Notes under the pieces: generated by a model
The model's database searches: none
Told to the model about the DNA's origin: nothing
The model's input: only the letters and a program-made list of their open reading frames with translations
Program-made: the position numbers and the translations under genes
DNA from: Streptococcus merionis DSM 19192
Lineage (GTDB): Bacteria > Bacillota > Bacilli > Lactobacillales > Streptococcaceae
Length of the DNA: 64,000 bases
Direction of reading: 5' to 3'
NCBI RefSeq assembly: GCF_000380085.1
Contig: NZ_KB904556.1
Coordinates: 91,033 to 155,032, forward strand
In this document: positions 16,724-24,414 of the stretch, piece by piece
Layout of the letters: every line of letters begins with the position of its first letter
How positions within the stretch are numbered: the first letter of the stretch is position 1

Positions 16724-17677
16724 TTATTCTTTGACTGTTATTTTTAGCTGATTGGTGTCTAGATATGCCTGAGCACCGATGGTTATGGTAAAGAGAGGTT
16801 GCGTATGGGCAAAGTCCAGATCGTAAAGGACAGGGATTCTTTTTAAAATAGGGTGCTTGTCTAAGATAAAGCGCAACATTTCCTCAGTCATCTGGCATTC
16901 TTTTGGAAAACGACCGATAACAAGTGCTTTGGGATCAGGATAGACCTGCAAGAGAGATGCCAAATGCCGCATGAACTCCGTGTAATCATCAACTTCGGAT
17001 TCTTCGACAAAAAGGATATAGTCCTTGACTTTGGGCGCGTAAGGTGTGCCTTGAAGAAGAATAAAGGTCGAAAGGTTCCCACCAATGATGATACCAGAGG
17101 CCTGACCGGCTGAGTAAGTCTTCCATTCAGTCGGAAAGAACTTTCGTGGCTGACTAGGGTCGTACCAAGGGTCACTAGACCATTCGTCACTAGGAACAAG
17201 GTCATAGTAATTTTGTGTCATCGCCTGCAACCACATATCAGATTGATATTGTTGCCCCTCAACCATCTTAAAACTGGAATAGGATGGTCCCATATAGGTT
17301 TTCATACCTGTCTTTGCGAAAATCGCATTGAGAAAGGCTGTGGAATCTGAGTAACCACAAATGATTTTAGGATTTCGCACGATAAGATCATAGTTCAAGT
17401 AGGGAAGGAGTTCGTTAGAGTTGAAGCCACCGATAGTGGCTAGAATACCATCGACGCTTGGATCAGCAAAAGCCTCGTGCAAATCTTCCACACGACTAGC
17501 GATCGAAGCAGATTGGACAAGATCTGATTCTTCGTAGTGTTTTGAGAAAGAAATCTGAAACCCTAAGGCTTCTAGCTTGGCTTTGGCAGAGAGGTTCGCC
17601 TTGATACCACCTAGGCGTGAAATGGACGAGGACGGGCTAAGAACCCGAATATGACTATGATGGTGCAATTTTTTCAT
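16724..17677 (-). CDS. S66-family peptidase (LD-carboxypeptidase/MccF-like)
   Basis: A 317-residue cytoplasmic hydrolase. The nucleophile serine is in GYSDST (Ser110), a Glu-rich segment (EESEVDD) lies where the catalytic Glu is expected, and FAHTQP near the C-terminus supplies the His. S66 enzymes cleave the L-Ala-D-Glu-meso-DAP type cross-bond in muropeptides (LdcA) or inactivate microcin C-like peptide-nucleotides (MccF). The MccF-like branch is common in streptococci. The N-terminus has an unusual HHHSH cluster. It is convergent with the CDF gene and single. Confidence 0.87.
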   Translation of the reverse strand: MKKLHHHSHIRVLSPSSSISRLGGIKANLSAKAKLEALGFQISFSKHYEESDLVQSASIASRVEDLHEAFADPSVDGILATIGGFNSNELLPYLNYDLIVRNPKIICGYSDSTAFLNAIFAKTGMKTYMGPSYSSFKMVEGQQYQSDMWLQAMTQNYYDLVPSDEWSSDPWYDPSQPRKFFPTEWKTYSAGQASGIIIGGNLSTFILLQGTPYAPKVKDYILFVEESEVDDYTEFMRHLASLLQVYPDPKALVIGRFPKECQMTEEMLRFILDKHPILKRIPVLYDLDFAHTQPLFTITIGAQAYLDTNQLKITVKE

Positions 17678-17750
17678 GGCAATACTCCTTGTAAATTTTC
17701 ATCAGTATAACAGAAAAAAGAAGTCGTTGCAAATAGACCTTTAAGACACA

Positions 17751-17780
17751 GAAAAAGCCTGCTCTCCTAAAAGAACAGGC
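17751..17780 (-). terminator. Terminator of tRNA-Cys
   Basis: On the minus strand, GCCTGTTCT pairs with the opposite arm ending in CAGGC (one mismatch), followed by TTTTTC. It lies 22 bases after the tRNA. Confidence 0.7.
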
Positions 17781-17802
17781 CTCTTCTGTAAGGCTATAAA
17801 AA

Positions 17803-17873
17803 AGGCGGTAGACGGATTTGAACCGACGATCAAGCTTTTGCAGAGCCGTGCCTTACCACTTGGCTATACCGCC
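17803..17873 (-). tRNA. tRNA-Cys (GCA)
   Basis: A 71-base cloverleaf on the minus strand: acceptor stem GGCGGTA/TACCGCC, D-arm GCC/GGC, anticodon loop CTGCAAA with GCA, T-loop TTCAAAT, discriminator T. The CCA end is not encoded. The T-stem has a U-U opposition (GTCGG/CCGTC) and the anticodon stem closes weakly. It is a single tRNA with its own promoter and terminator. Confidence 0.95.
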
Positions 17874-17892
17874 ATACGCCATAACAGATAAT

Positions 17893-17921
17893 ATTGTATC
17901 GGAAAAAGGTGGATTAGTCAA
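17893..17921 (-). promoter_or_regulatory. Promoter of tRNA-Cys
   Basis: On the minus strand, TTGACT (17921-17916), 17 bases, TACAAT (17898-17893), placing the start a few bases before the tRNA. The LytTR-type direct repeat begins 5 bases upstream of this -35 box. Confidence 0.75.
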
Positions 17922-17925
17922 GTTT

Positions 17926-17958
17926 TTTTGCATCTTAAGTCCTGATTTTGCATCTTAC
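17926..17958 (+). promoter_or_regulatory. Direct repeat with 20-bp period, candidate LytTR operator
   Basis: TTTTGCATCTTA occurs at 17926-17937 and again at 17946-17957, exactly 20 bases apart, so both lie on the same helix face. They sit around -72 and -52 relative to the expected start of the LytTR operon, the usual place for LytTR activators, and just behind the divergent tRNA-Cys -35 box. Confidence 0.65.
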
Positions 17959-17988
17959 AGCCTGCGCGCATATAAAAATTGAATTTTC

Positions 17989-17997
17989 TGCTATAAT
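17989..17997 (+). promoter_or_regulatory. Extended -10 promoter of the LytTR-ABC operon
   Basis: TGCTATAAT, with no recognisable -35 box at the right distance (CATATA), which fits activator dependence. The start would be near 18004, giving a leader of only about 15 bases. Confidence 0.65.
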
Positions 17998-18018
17998 AAT
18001 CCCAAAGGAGAGGTGTCA

Positions 18019-18474
18019 GTGAAACTAAGACTGGAAAAAATAGATGCCAAGCAAGAAGAAGGGGTGCTGATTCGCTATCGAGAAATGACGCCGACCCTTC
18101 AAACGATCTGCACCTTGGTGGAGAAGGGTCATCAGAAGATTTTAGGGATGAGTGAACAGGGGAACGTCTTTTTGCAAGTAGATGATATTCTCTATTTTGA
18201 GAGCGTTGATGGCAAGACTTTTGCCTATACAGACCACATGGTTTATCAAATTCCTCAGACCTTAAAAGATTTATCGGCTACTTATGGTAGTAATGGTTTC
18301 TTTCGTTGTGCCAAGGGGATGCTGGTCAATATTTATCGGATTTCTGCCTTTAAAAGTCAATCATTCGGACGGATTGAAGCCACTCTGGAAAATGGTGAAG
18401 TAGTGATTATTTCGCGAAAGTTTGCAGGGGAATTAAGGCAAGTCTTACAGGAGGGAGTTCAAGATGAAAACTAA
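18019..18474 (+). CDS. LytTR-family regulator of a LytTR regulatory system (BrsR-like)
   Basis: A 151-residue protein with a C-terminal LytTR domain (about 50-145; LYFESVDGKTFAYT, FFRCAKGMLVNIYRI) and no receiver domain. GTG 18019 is chosen: GGAG (18007-18010) is 8 bases before it and too close to the alternative GTG 18013. It overlaps by 11 bases with the DUF3021 gene, and two ABC genes follow without gaps. This order resembles the S. mutans BrsRM system, in which the LytTR protein activates bacteriocin and self-lysis genes and the membrane protein holds it inactive. The family is certain; the target genes here are unknown. Confidence 0.87.
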   Translation: MKLRLEKIDAKQEEGVLIRYREMTPTLQTICTLVEKGHQKILGMSEQGNVFLQVDDILYFESVDGKTFAYTDHMVYQIPQTLKDLSATYGSNGFFRCAKGMLVNIYRISAFKSQSFGRIEATLENGEVVIISRKFAGELRQVLQEGVQDEN

Positions 18475-18910
18475 GTGGCAGAACTTTTTAAGCCAAGAAA
18501 TTGCGATTGAATATAAGACGGCAACCTACTGTTTTGTCCTCTATTTTTTTGCCATCTGCTACCAACTCTGGCAGGGGCGCTCGACTGTATCCATTTTAAC
18601 TCTGATTGAGATGGTTCTGGTGGTCTATGTGGTAACTCAGATTCAGTATTGGATTTTTGGAAATTTTGATGAGGCAGACCACCTGCGAGGACGCAGATTA
18701 TTGGGGCTCTTTGTTTGCCCCTTGCTCTACGGTGTGGCGGGTTCTGTTTTTTGTTGGTTTGATGGCAGTGGGCTGGCGCAGTTGGCGCTGGTGGTCTATG
18801 TTCTTTTGAAGGATTTGAGCTTCTTTTACTTTAACCGTCTCAAACGTCGAATTGACAGCAAGCACCTCAATCAACTGCTGAAAGATTACAAGGAAAGGGG
18901 AAAGGAATGA
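18464..18910 (+). CDS. DUF3021-family membrane protein, probable LytTR inhibitor (BrsM-like)
   Basis: A 148-residue protein with four membrane segments (about 20-37, 45-66, 83-100, 103-122) and a basic, helical C-terminal tail (FNRLKRRIDSKHLNQLLKDY). DUF3021 proteins are regularly encoded right after LytTR regulators, and in the studied systems they inhibit their partner at the membrane. ATG 18464 follows GGAGGGAG and lies 11 bases inside the LytTR gene. It overlaps the ABC ATPase start by 4 bases (ATGA). Confidence 0.85.
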   Translation: MKTKWQNFLSQEIAIEYKTATYCFVLYFFAICYQLWQGRSTVSILTLIEMVLVVYVVTQIQYWIFGNFDEADHLRGRRLLGLFVCPLLYGVAGSVFCWFDGSGLAQLALVVYVLLKDLSFFYFNRLKRRIDSKHLNQLLKDYKERGKE

Positions 18911-19752
18911 CCAATGTTATTGAAATACGTCATCTCCAAAAATACTATGGCAAGCACATGGGAGTCAGAGACGTGTCCTTGAGTGTGGAAGAAGGGGAGA
19001 TTTTTGGTTTTCTAGGTTCAAATGGTGCCGGCAAGTCAACAACGATTCGCTGTTTATTGGGTCTGATTCACAAGACCTCTGGCGAAATGACCCTGTTTGG
19101 CAACCAGTATGGTAGTCTAGCAGACGCCCTTCACCATATCGGTTATATGCCTTCAGAGGCCATGTTTTATCCTAAAATGAAAGTTAAGGAAGTGATTGAC
19201 TTTGCAGCAAAGGCGAGGGGAATGGATTGCTCGCAGGAAGCTGAACGCCTTTGCCAGATTTTGGATGTTCCAGTGAATAAGAAGATTGAGGATTTGTCAC
19301 TTGGAAATCGCAAGAAGGTCAGCATTGTCTGTGCACTACAACACAAGCCAGACTTACTTATTTTAGACGAGCCAACTTCAGGGCTAGATCCCCTCATGCA
19401 GGAGCGCTTTTTCGGTCTGGTCAAGGAGGCTTGTGCCAAGGGAGCGACGTGTTTCCTATCTTCTCATGTTCTTTCAGAAATCAAGAATTACTGCAATCGT
19501 GTTGCTATTATCAAAGATGGGGAACTTTTGACGGTTGATAGTGTGGAAAATCTTACCCACACGCAGGCAAAACAAGTAAGGGTTTGGAAAAATGGTCAAG
19601 AGGAAACCTTTGTACATACAGGCTCTAGTCAGGAATTGCTAGTAAGATTAGCGAACCTAGCTCCAGATGATTTTCTAGTAGAAGAGCCATCGCTAGAAGA
19701 ACTCTTTATGCAGTATTATGAGGAGGGTGCCCATGATTCTACTCAAGCATGA
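18907..19752 (+). CDS. ABC transporter ATP-binding protein of the LytTR locus
   Basis: A 281-residue single ATPase domain: Walker A GSNGAGKST (about 38-46), signature-like LSLGNRKKVSI (a degenerate LSGGQ, as in many exporter ATPases of the bacitracin/Na+ type), Walker B LLILDEPTSGLD and switch SSHVLSE. The C-terminal extension of about 70 residues is typical of ABC-2 export ATPases. It overlaps both neighbours and is probably co-translated. The gene pair could export a peptide, confer self-protection or feed a signal to the LytTR/DUF3021 pair. Confidence 0.88.
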   Translation: MTNVIEIRHLQKYYGKHMGVRDVSLSVEEGEIFGFLGSNGAGKSTTIRCLLGLIHKTSGEMTLFGNQYGSLADALHHIGYMPSEAMFYPKMKVKEVIDFAAKARGMDCSQEAERLCQILDVPVNKKIEDLSLGNRKKVSIVCALQHKPDLLILDEPTSGLDPLMQERFFGLVKEACAKGATCFLSSHVLSEIKNYCNRVAIIKDGELLTVDSVENLTHTQAKQVRVWKNGQEETFVHTGSSQELLVRLANLAPDDFLVEEPSLEELFMQYYEEGAHDSTQA

Positions 19753-20521
19753 ATTAAAACAAGGGTTGAAGAGTCTGGCGATTTGGTCAGTTACAGTTGC
19801 CTTTATTTGTGCAGGCTGTATCTGGCTCTATAAAAGTGTGGAGGGACAGTTGGCTGAAACAGCTAAACTCTATGCGAATATGGGAGATATGGCCAAGGCT
19901 CTCGGCTTGGATAAGGTGAGTTTAGCAACGCTGGGGGGCTATTTTGCGACAGAAATCGCCCTCATGTTTGGCCTTGGTGCTGGTATGTTTGCTGCCATGT
20001 TAGGAGCGACTGCCTTATCCAAGGAAGAAGAAGGGCATACCAGTGAATTTCTTTATACGTTGCCTTTTAGCCGCATGCAGATTGTCCTTTGGAAGTATGC
20101 TGCCATATTCGTCAGTCTCCTCCTCTTCAATGCTCTGATTATAGGCATTGAAGCTATCGTCATCTGGCAACTCAATCTAGACTTTGCCTGGGAAAAATTC
20201 CTGACCTATCATGGCTTGGCTCTTTTCTTACAAATTGAGCTCGCAACGATCTGTTTCCTCGTTTCAGCTCTGAGTCGCAAAAAGCAAATCGGGGGAGCAC
20301 TGGGTCTGACTCTTCTTTTCTATGTTATGGATATGATGAGTCGGGTTGTACCAGATATTGATATTCTTAAAAACTGGACACCCTACAACTTTGCCAGTGG
20401 AGTAGACATTTGGAGCGACAGCGCCATCAATTGGACAGGTCTTGCGATAGCTTTTGGCTTGAGTATTCTGGCCTTTGTAGGCAGTCTTGCCATCTATCAA
20501 AGAAAAGATTTGAATGGTTGA
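19733..20521 (+). CDS. ABC-2 type permease of the LytTR locus
   Basis: A 262-residue protein with six membrane segments and a large loop after the first (residues about 38-75), the ABC-2 permease layout. ATG 19733 lies 7 bases after AGGAGG and within the last 20 bases of the ATPase gene. It is the last gene of the operon, followed by a strong terminator. Its substrate is unknown. Confidence 0.85.
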   Translation: MILLKHELKQGLKSLAIWSVTVAFICAGCIWLYKSVEGQLAETAKLYANMGDMAKALGLDKVSLATLGGYFATEIALMFGLGAGMFAAMLGATALSKEEEGHTSEFLYTLPFSRMQIVLWKYAAIFVSLLLFNALIIGIEAIVIWQLNLDFAWEKFLTYHGLALFLQIELATICFLVSALSRKKQIGGALGLTLLFYVMDMMSRVVPDIDILKNWTPYNFASGVDIWSDSAINWTGLAIAFGLSILAFVGSLAIYQRKDLNG

Positions 20522-20527
20522 ACATTC

Positions 20528-20551
20528 AAGGAGCCTCAGGGCTCCTTTTTG
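20528..20551 (+). terminator. Terminator of the LytTR-ABC operon
   Basis: AAGGAGCC, loop TCAG, GGCTCCTT, then TTT. Confidence 0.85.
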
Positions 20552-20690
20552 TGAAGAACATTAAGAAATTTTTACCAACCTTGGAATGTCCCGTGTCTGA
20601 ATCCACTTGGTTTCTGAAAACGCTTTGACACATCATGTAGAGAAATGCTATCATTTTGTTACAGGGTGTTTTTTGTAAGGGGTATCATAC

Positions 20691-21332
20691 ATGAGGATAC
20701 GTTATATTATGCTAATGCTGGCGACAGTCGTTCTTTCTAGTCTGTGGGGACTGGTTTTGCGCTGTAGAGGTATTTTGATTAGAGTGTTGTCGCCAGAGTA
20801 TATTGGATATTATCAACCGCTTTTAACACTTTTATTGTGGTTAGTCACTTTGATGGCTCTCTTTTCAGTAGCTGTTTTATGTTATCGAAGTGGATTTTTT
20901 GTAGATTGGAAGGCAACTTTTGCTTGGAAAAGACTTTTTTTCTTGGTCGTGTTAGCCTTGTTGCTGCTTAATTTTAATTATTTGGTAGGAAAATTGCTGA
21001 CTGCTAGCCAAATCACTAATACAAATCAACAAATGATGATGCAAGCCTACCATCTATTACCGAGAGGTGTTTTCTTGATAAATGGAACGATAGGAGCTGC
21101 ACTTTTTGAGGAGACTATCTATCGAGCCTGTATTTTTAAAATACTGAAAAACAAAAAATTAGCATTCATGATTTCGATAATAGTATTTCCTTTGGTTCAT
21201 ACGCAAAACCTCAGTGCCTTGGCTTACGTACCTACAGCTCTTGTCTTAACAGGGCTTTATTATAAAAGGGAGTCGCTATCTGATTGCATCCTAGTTCATG
21301 CACTGCATAATGCTCTTTCTTTTATGATTTGA
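20691..21332 (+). CDS. CPBP-family intramembrane metalloprotease
   Basis: A 213-residue membrane protein with the CPBP (Abi/Rce1-like) motifs EETIYR (Glu140-Arg145), a His at 170 (FPLVHTQ) and HALHN (203-207). These residues form the active site in the family. Members process prenylated proteins in eukaryotes; in lactic acid bacteria they often accompany bacteriocin loci and give immunity. Its place directly after the LytTR-ABC operon fits such a role, but it has its own transcription unit and the link is inference. Confidence 0.85.
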   Translation: MRIRYIMLMLATVVLSSLWGLVLRCRGILIRVLSPEYIGYYQPLLTLLLWLVTLMALFSVAVLCYRSGFFVDWKATFAWKRLFFLVVLALLLLNFNYLVGKLLTASQITNTNQQMMMQAYHLLPRGVFLINGTIGAALFEETIYRACIFKILKNKKLAFMISIIVFPLVHTQNLSALAYVPTALVLTGLYYKRESLSDCILVHALHNALSFMI

Positions 21333-21350
21333 CAGAAGAGGTATGATTTG

Positions 21351-21560
21351 ATGAGGAAAGTAGAACTAAAAATACTGTCGGAAACAGAACTACCTCGCAT
21401 TTTAGCAGCATCCTGCGGGGATAATAGTCGTCAGTGTCGAAAAGAGTTGCACATGACGCAGGAGAATAAAGTAAAAAGCATTTCGACAAAGGTTGGGATG
21501 CTTTTGTTATTTAAAAGGTTAACAGTAAAATGTGATAAAATGTTCAATTTCTCAGTTTAA
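21351..21560 (+). CDS. Possible small protein of 69 residues (doubtful)
   Basis: An open frame behind AGAGGT at acceptable spacing, 18 bases after the CPBP gene. The sequence (MRKVELKILSETELPRILAA at the start) is not recognised. A terminator-like hairpin lies inside it (21473-21505), which argues that the 3' half is not translated and that this is a remnant or not a gene. Confidence 0.2.
   Translation: MRKVELKILSETELPRILAASCGDNSRQCRKELHMTQENKVKSISTKVGMLLLFKRLTVKCDKMFNFSV
21473..21505 (+). terminator. Terminator-like hairpin after the CPBP gene
   Basis: AAAAGCAT (21474-21481) pairs with ATGCTTTT (21498-21505), followed by GTTATT. Confidence 0.5.
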
Positions 21561-21587
21561 GTATTTCACTTTCTCATCAGATGTTTC

Positions 21588-21618
21588 AAAAAGTTCCACA
21601 TTAATACGGAACTTTTTT
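21588..21618 (+). terminator. Terminator directly upstream of the PTS regulator
   Basis: AAAAAGTTCC, a 10-base loop, GGAACTTTTTT. The right arm runs into TTGACT (21617-21622), so upstream transcription ends where the PTS promoter may begin. Confidence 0.75.
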
Positions 21619-21641
21619 GACTTTTTTTCTTTTTAGGATAG

Positions 21642-21670
21642 TATATAATAAAGCTGTGGAAGCGATTACA
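21642..21670 (+). promoter_or_regulatory. -10 region and cre site of the PTS-aldolase locus
   Basis: TATAAT at 21644-21649 (TTGACT at 21617 is too far for an ideal spacer) is followed by TGGAAGCGATTACA (21657-21670), matching 13 of 14 positions of the cre consensus TGWNANCGNTNWCA. Lying downstream of the -10 box, it should give CcpA repression. Confidence 0.65.
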
Positions 21671-21682
21671 GGAGGTGCTTCT

Positions 21683-23623
21683 TTGAATACTCGACAATTA
21701 TCTATTTTAAAAACTTTAATATCTCAATCTGGTTATTACAGCGCAGGAAAACTAGCAAGAGAGAATGCCGTTTCTGTTAAGACGATTTATAAAGACATAG
21801 CAGTAATCGCGGATTTATTCCTGTCGTTAGGGGTTGAAATCAAAAGAAAACCTAGACTTGGATATCAAATTATAATGAATGCAGACCAAAAAAATGAACT
21901 ACATCAAATTTTGATTCGGGATTCAAATGACTCTTCTACAGTTGTTTCTAGAGAGCAGGAGCTATTTCGTAAAATTTTTATCGATTGTGAGTCAATTGAT
22001 ATGATTGAGTATTCATTGGACAATTATATTAGTGAGTCTTCTGTAAAAAGAAGTTTAGAGAAGATTGAATCTTATGCTAATGATTTTAACATTGTCTTTT
22101 CTAAGCCAAGAGGAATCGTCCATATAAGCGGTTCGGAAGCGGATATTCGAAATTTTATTCATTATTACATTTTAACGGTAATCAAGATCGAAGATAATGC
22201 TCTGGATAAAAGCACCCTTAGCTTGGTATTTGATGATAGTATCATTGAGGATGTTCTTCGACACATTTATTATCTAGAAGAAGTATATGGATTATTTGTT
22301 AGCGAAGAGTACAAGTACTACACAGCCTTAAATGTCTTGATTTCTTTGTTCAGATACCGAAATGCGCATATAGCAGATTCAGTAGATCTACTGAATGGTG
22401 TGCAAATCGAGGAGTTGGAACTCTACTTGTTTGCTATTGATTTGCTATCTCGGACTTACCAAACGGAATTTGAGCAGATCCCACACTCAGAAATTCAATA
22501 CATTATTTCAAGTTTAATTGCGGTTGGTTATCGGGTTGAAGCAACGCTCTATACAGAAGAGTACGCTGGGGTTGTGGAGCGGTTTATTAAGGAGATGGGG
22601 TCTTTATTGGATATAGATTTTAGTGATGATTCTCATTTAAAAATGATGCTAATCAATCATATTCAACCAATGATTTTTCGATCAAGAAATCAAATCATTA
22701 TTTCCAATCAAACGACTGAGGCCATTAAGACACAGTATTCAGTCTTGTACAATTTTATTTGGCTTTCTTCAAAGATTTTAGAGGAGCACTTTTCAATCGC
22801 TTTGACGGATTCAGAGATTGCTTTTTTAACAATACACTTTGAAATTGCAATTGAGAAAAAGGCAAAGCCCATTCGGATTTATGTTGTTTGCCCATATCAT
22901 CTTGCTATTTCTGAGTTGATTGTTTCACAATTGCGCAAGTTTGTGTCAAATTTCGATACCATTAGGGCGATTGGATTAGAAGAATTACCTCAACTAGTTA
23001 TTGCCGAATCGGATTTAGTTATCAGTACTATCGATATTTCTGATAAGGGGATTCCTTTTATCTTGGTCAATAGTGTCATCACAAAGGAACAGATAGAGAG
23101 CATTCAACATCACTATTATCAATATACAAATGGAAACCGGCAGATGTTGACTCAGTTGAACAGTGATCATAATCACGTTAAACCATTGGTGAAATACTTA
23201 TTAAAAAATCGTATTTTCTTGCGGCACCATTTACGTTCCAAAGAAGATTCTATAGAAGAGATTATCCATTATGCCAGTCCGTCAAATACTGATTTTCTGC
23301 CATTTGCAAATTCGATTTATGAAAGAGAAAAATTAGGTCATACCAGTACCTATACTGGTATCGCAATGCCCCATGCTCATCCGGGATATGTGAAGAGGTC
23401 GGAGATGATTCTGTTCACACTAGACAAACCAATTCGATGGGGGATGCATATGGTAAAGGTAATTTTATTTATTGCTATATCAGAAAGAGAGTTTCCGATT
23501 TACAAAAATGCTTTAATTCAGCTGTATTCTAAAATAGACAGTGTGAAATACATAGAAAGTTTATGGCAATCTACTAACCAAGAACAATTTATGGAGAACC
23601 TTTTTAAAGAAGTCTACTATTAG
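21683..23623 (+). CDS. PRD-containing PTS regulator (HTH-PRD-PRD-EIIB-EIIA)
   Basis: A 646-residue BglG/MtlR-type activator: N-terminal helix-turn-helix domains (NTRQLSILKTLISQSGYYSA; SVKTIYKDIAVI), two PRD domains (about 180-390), an EIIB-like domain near 400-490 and a C-terminal EIIA domain with the phospho-His motif IAMPHAHPG. HPr and the cognate EII proteins phosphorylate such regulators to tie transcription to sugar uptake. TTG 21683 is the start, 7 bases after GGAGG. It leads the PTS genes 20 bases ahead and is therefore likely their activator. In the EIIB-like part I see no Cys at the usual phosphorylation position. Confidence 0.88.
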   Translation: MNTRQLSILKTLISQSGYYSAGKLARENAVSVKTIYKDIAVIADLFLSLGVEIKRKPRLGYQIIMNADQKNELHQILIRDSNDSSTVVSREQELFRKIFIDCESIDMIEYSLDNYISESSVKRSLEKIESYANDFNIVFSKPRGIVHISGSEADIRNFIHYYILTVIKIEDNALDKSTLSLVFDDSIIEDVLRHIYYLEEVYGLFVSEEYKYYTALNVLISLFRYRNAHIADSVDLLNGVQIEELELYLFAIDLLSRTYQTEFEQIPHSEIQYIISSLIAVGYRVEATLYTEEYAGVVERFIKEMGSLLDIDFSDDSHLKMMLINHIQPMIFRSRNQIIISNQTTEAIKTQYSVLYNFIWLSSKILEEHFSIALTDSEIAFLTIHFEIAIEKKAKPIRIYVVCPYHLAISELIVSQLRKFVSNFDTIRAIGLEELPQLVIAESDLVISTIDISDKGIPFILVNSVITKEQIESIQHHYYQYTNGNRQMLTQLNSDHNHVKPLVKYLLKNRIFLRHHLRSKEDSIEEIIHYASPSNTDFLPFANSIYEREKLGHTSTYTGIAMPHAHPGYVKRSEMILFTLDKPIRWGMHMVKVILFIAISEREFPIYKNALIQLYSKIDSVKYIESLWQSTNQEQFMENLFKEVYY

Positions 23624-23643
23624 AATGAGGAAGGAGAAAACAA

Positions 23644-24108
23644 ATGAGCGTAGTCCCGGAATTGGTGAAAGATGAATTGATTCAGTTAAGTTGTACAGCT
23701 TCAAATAAATTAGCCTTACTAGAGACGCTATCTGATGACTTAATTCAAAAAGATTATGTGCGTGAAACGTTTAAAAATGCCATTATAGAAAGAGAGGAGG
23801 AATTTCCAACTGGTTTGCAACTTGAGGGAACAGCCGTTGCAATTCCACATACCTATGCCGAACATGTCAAAAAACCATTTATCTACATAGCGCGCATGGT
23901 TTCGCCTGTCACATTTGTTCAAATGGGGACAGATGATGTTGAGGTATTGGCTTCATACGTTATTGTGCTAGGGATTTCAGACCCCCAAAAACAAATAGGC
24001 TTGCTTGTTGAGTTGATGGAGTTGTTTGGAAATCTATCGTTTCTTATGGAATTGGGCAATGCCGATTCTATTGAAGAAATAAAAAAATTATTTACAACCA
24101 TCCAATAA
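23644..24108 (+). CDS. PTS EIIA component, galactitol/fructose-mannitol type
   Basis: A 154-residue EIIA protein with the phosphorylated His in AVAIPHTYAEHV (about 66-77). This domain accepts phosphate from HPr and passes it to EIIB. GGAGAAA precedes the start. It is the first structural gene of the operon, 20 bases after the regulator. Confidence 0.87.
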   Translation: MSVVPELVKDELIQLSCTASNKLALLETLSDDLIQKDYVRETFKNAIIEREEEFPTGLQLEGTAVAIPHTYAEHVKKPFIYIARMVSPVTFVQMGTDDVEVLASYVIVLGISDPQKQIGLLVELMELFGNLSFLMELGNADSIEEIKKLFTTIQ

Positions 24109-24124
24109 AAAAGGAGGATTTATT

Positions 24125-24403
24125 ATGAAAAAACTCATTGTAGCTTGTGGTTCGGGTGTTGCAACTTCTCAAACGGTTGCTTCAAAAGTTGAGCGATTGT
24201 TGAAAGAAGCAGGGTGCTCTTTTGAAATCGAAGCGGTAGACATGAAATCTTTGGAGCAACATATCAAATCAGCAGATGCCTATATTTCGATCGTAAAAGC
24301 TAAAAAAGATTATGGAGTGCCTGTTTTTAATGGCGTTGCCTTCCTAACAGGGATGGGCCAAAAACAAGAATTGGAAAAAATCATCGCATTTCTTAATGAC
24401 TAG
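24125..24403 (+). CDS. PTS EIIB component, galactitol type
   Basis: A 92-residue GatB-like protein with the phospho-cysteine loop VACGSGVATS (Cys8) and the usual Rossmann-like fold length. It passes phosphate to the incoming sugar at EIIC. AGGAGG precedes the start. It lies between EIIA and EIIC. Confidence 0.9.
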   Translation: MKKLIVACGSGVATSQTVASKVERLLKEAGCSFEIEAVDMKSLEQHIKSADAYISIVKAKKDYGVPVFNGVAFLTGMGQKQELEKIIAFLND

Positions 24404-24414
24404 GAGGTTGTCAT

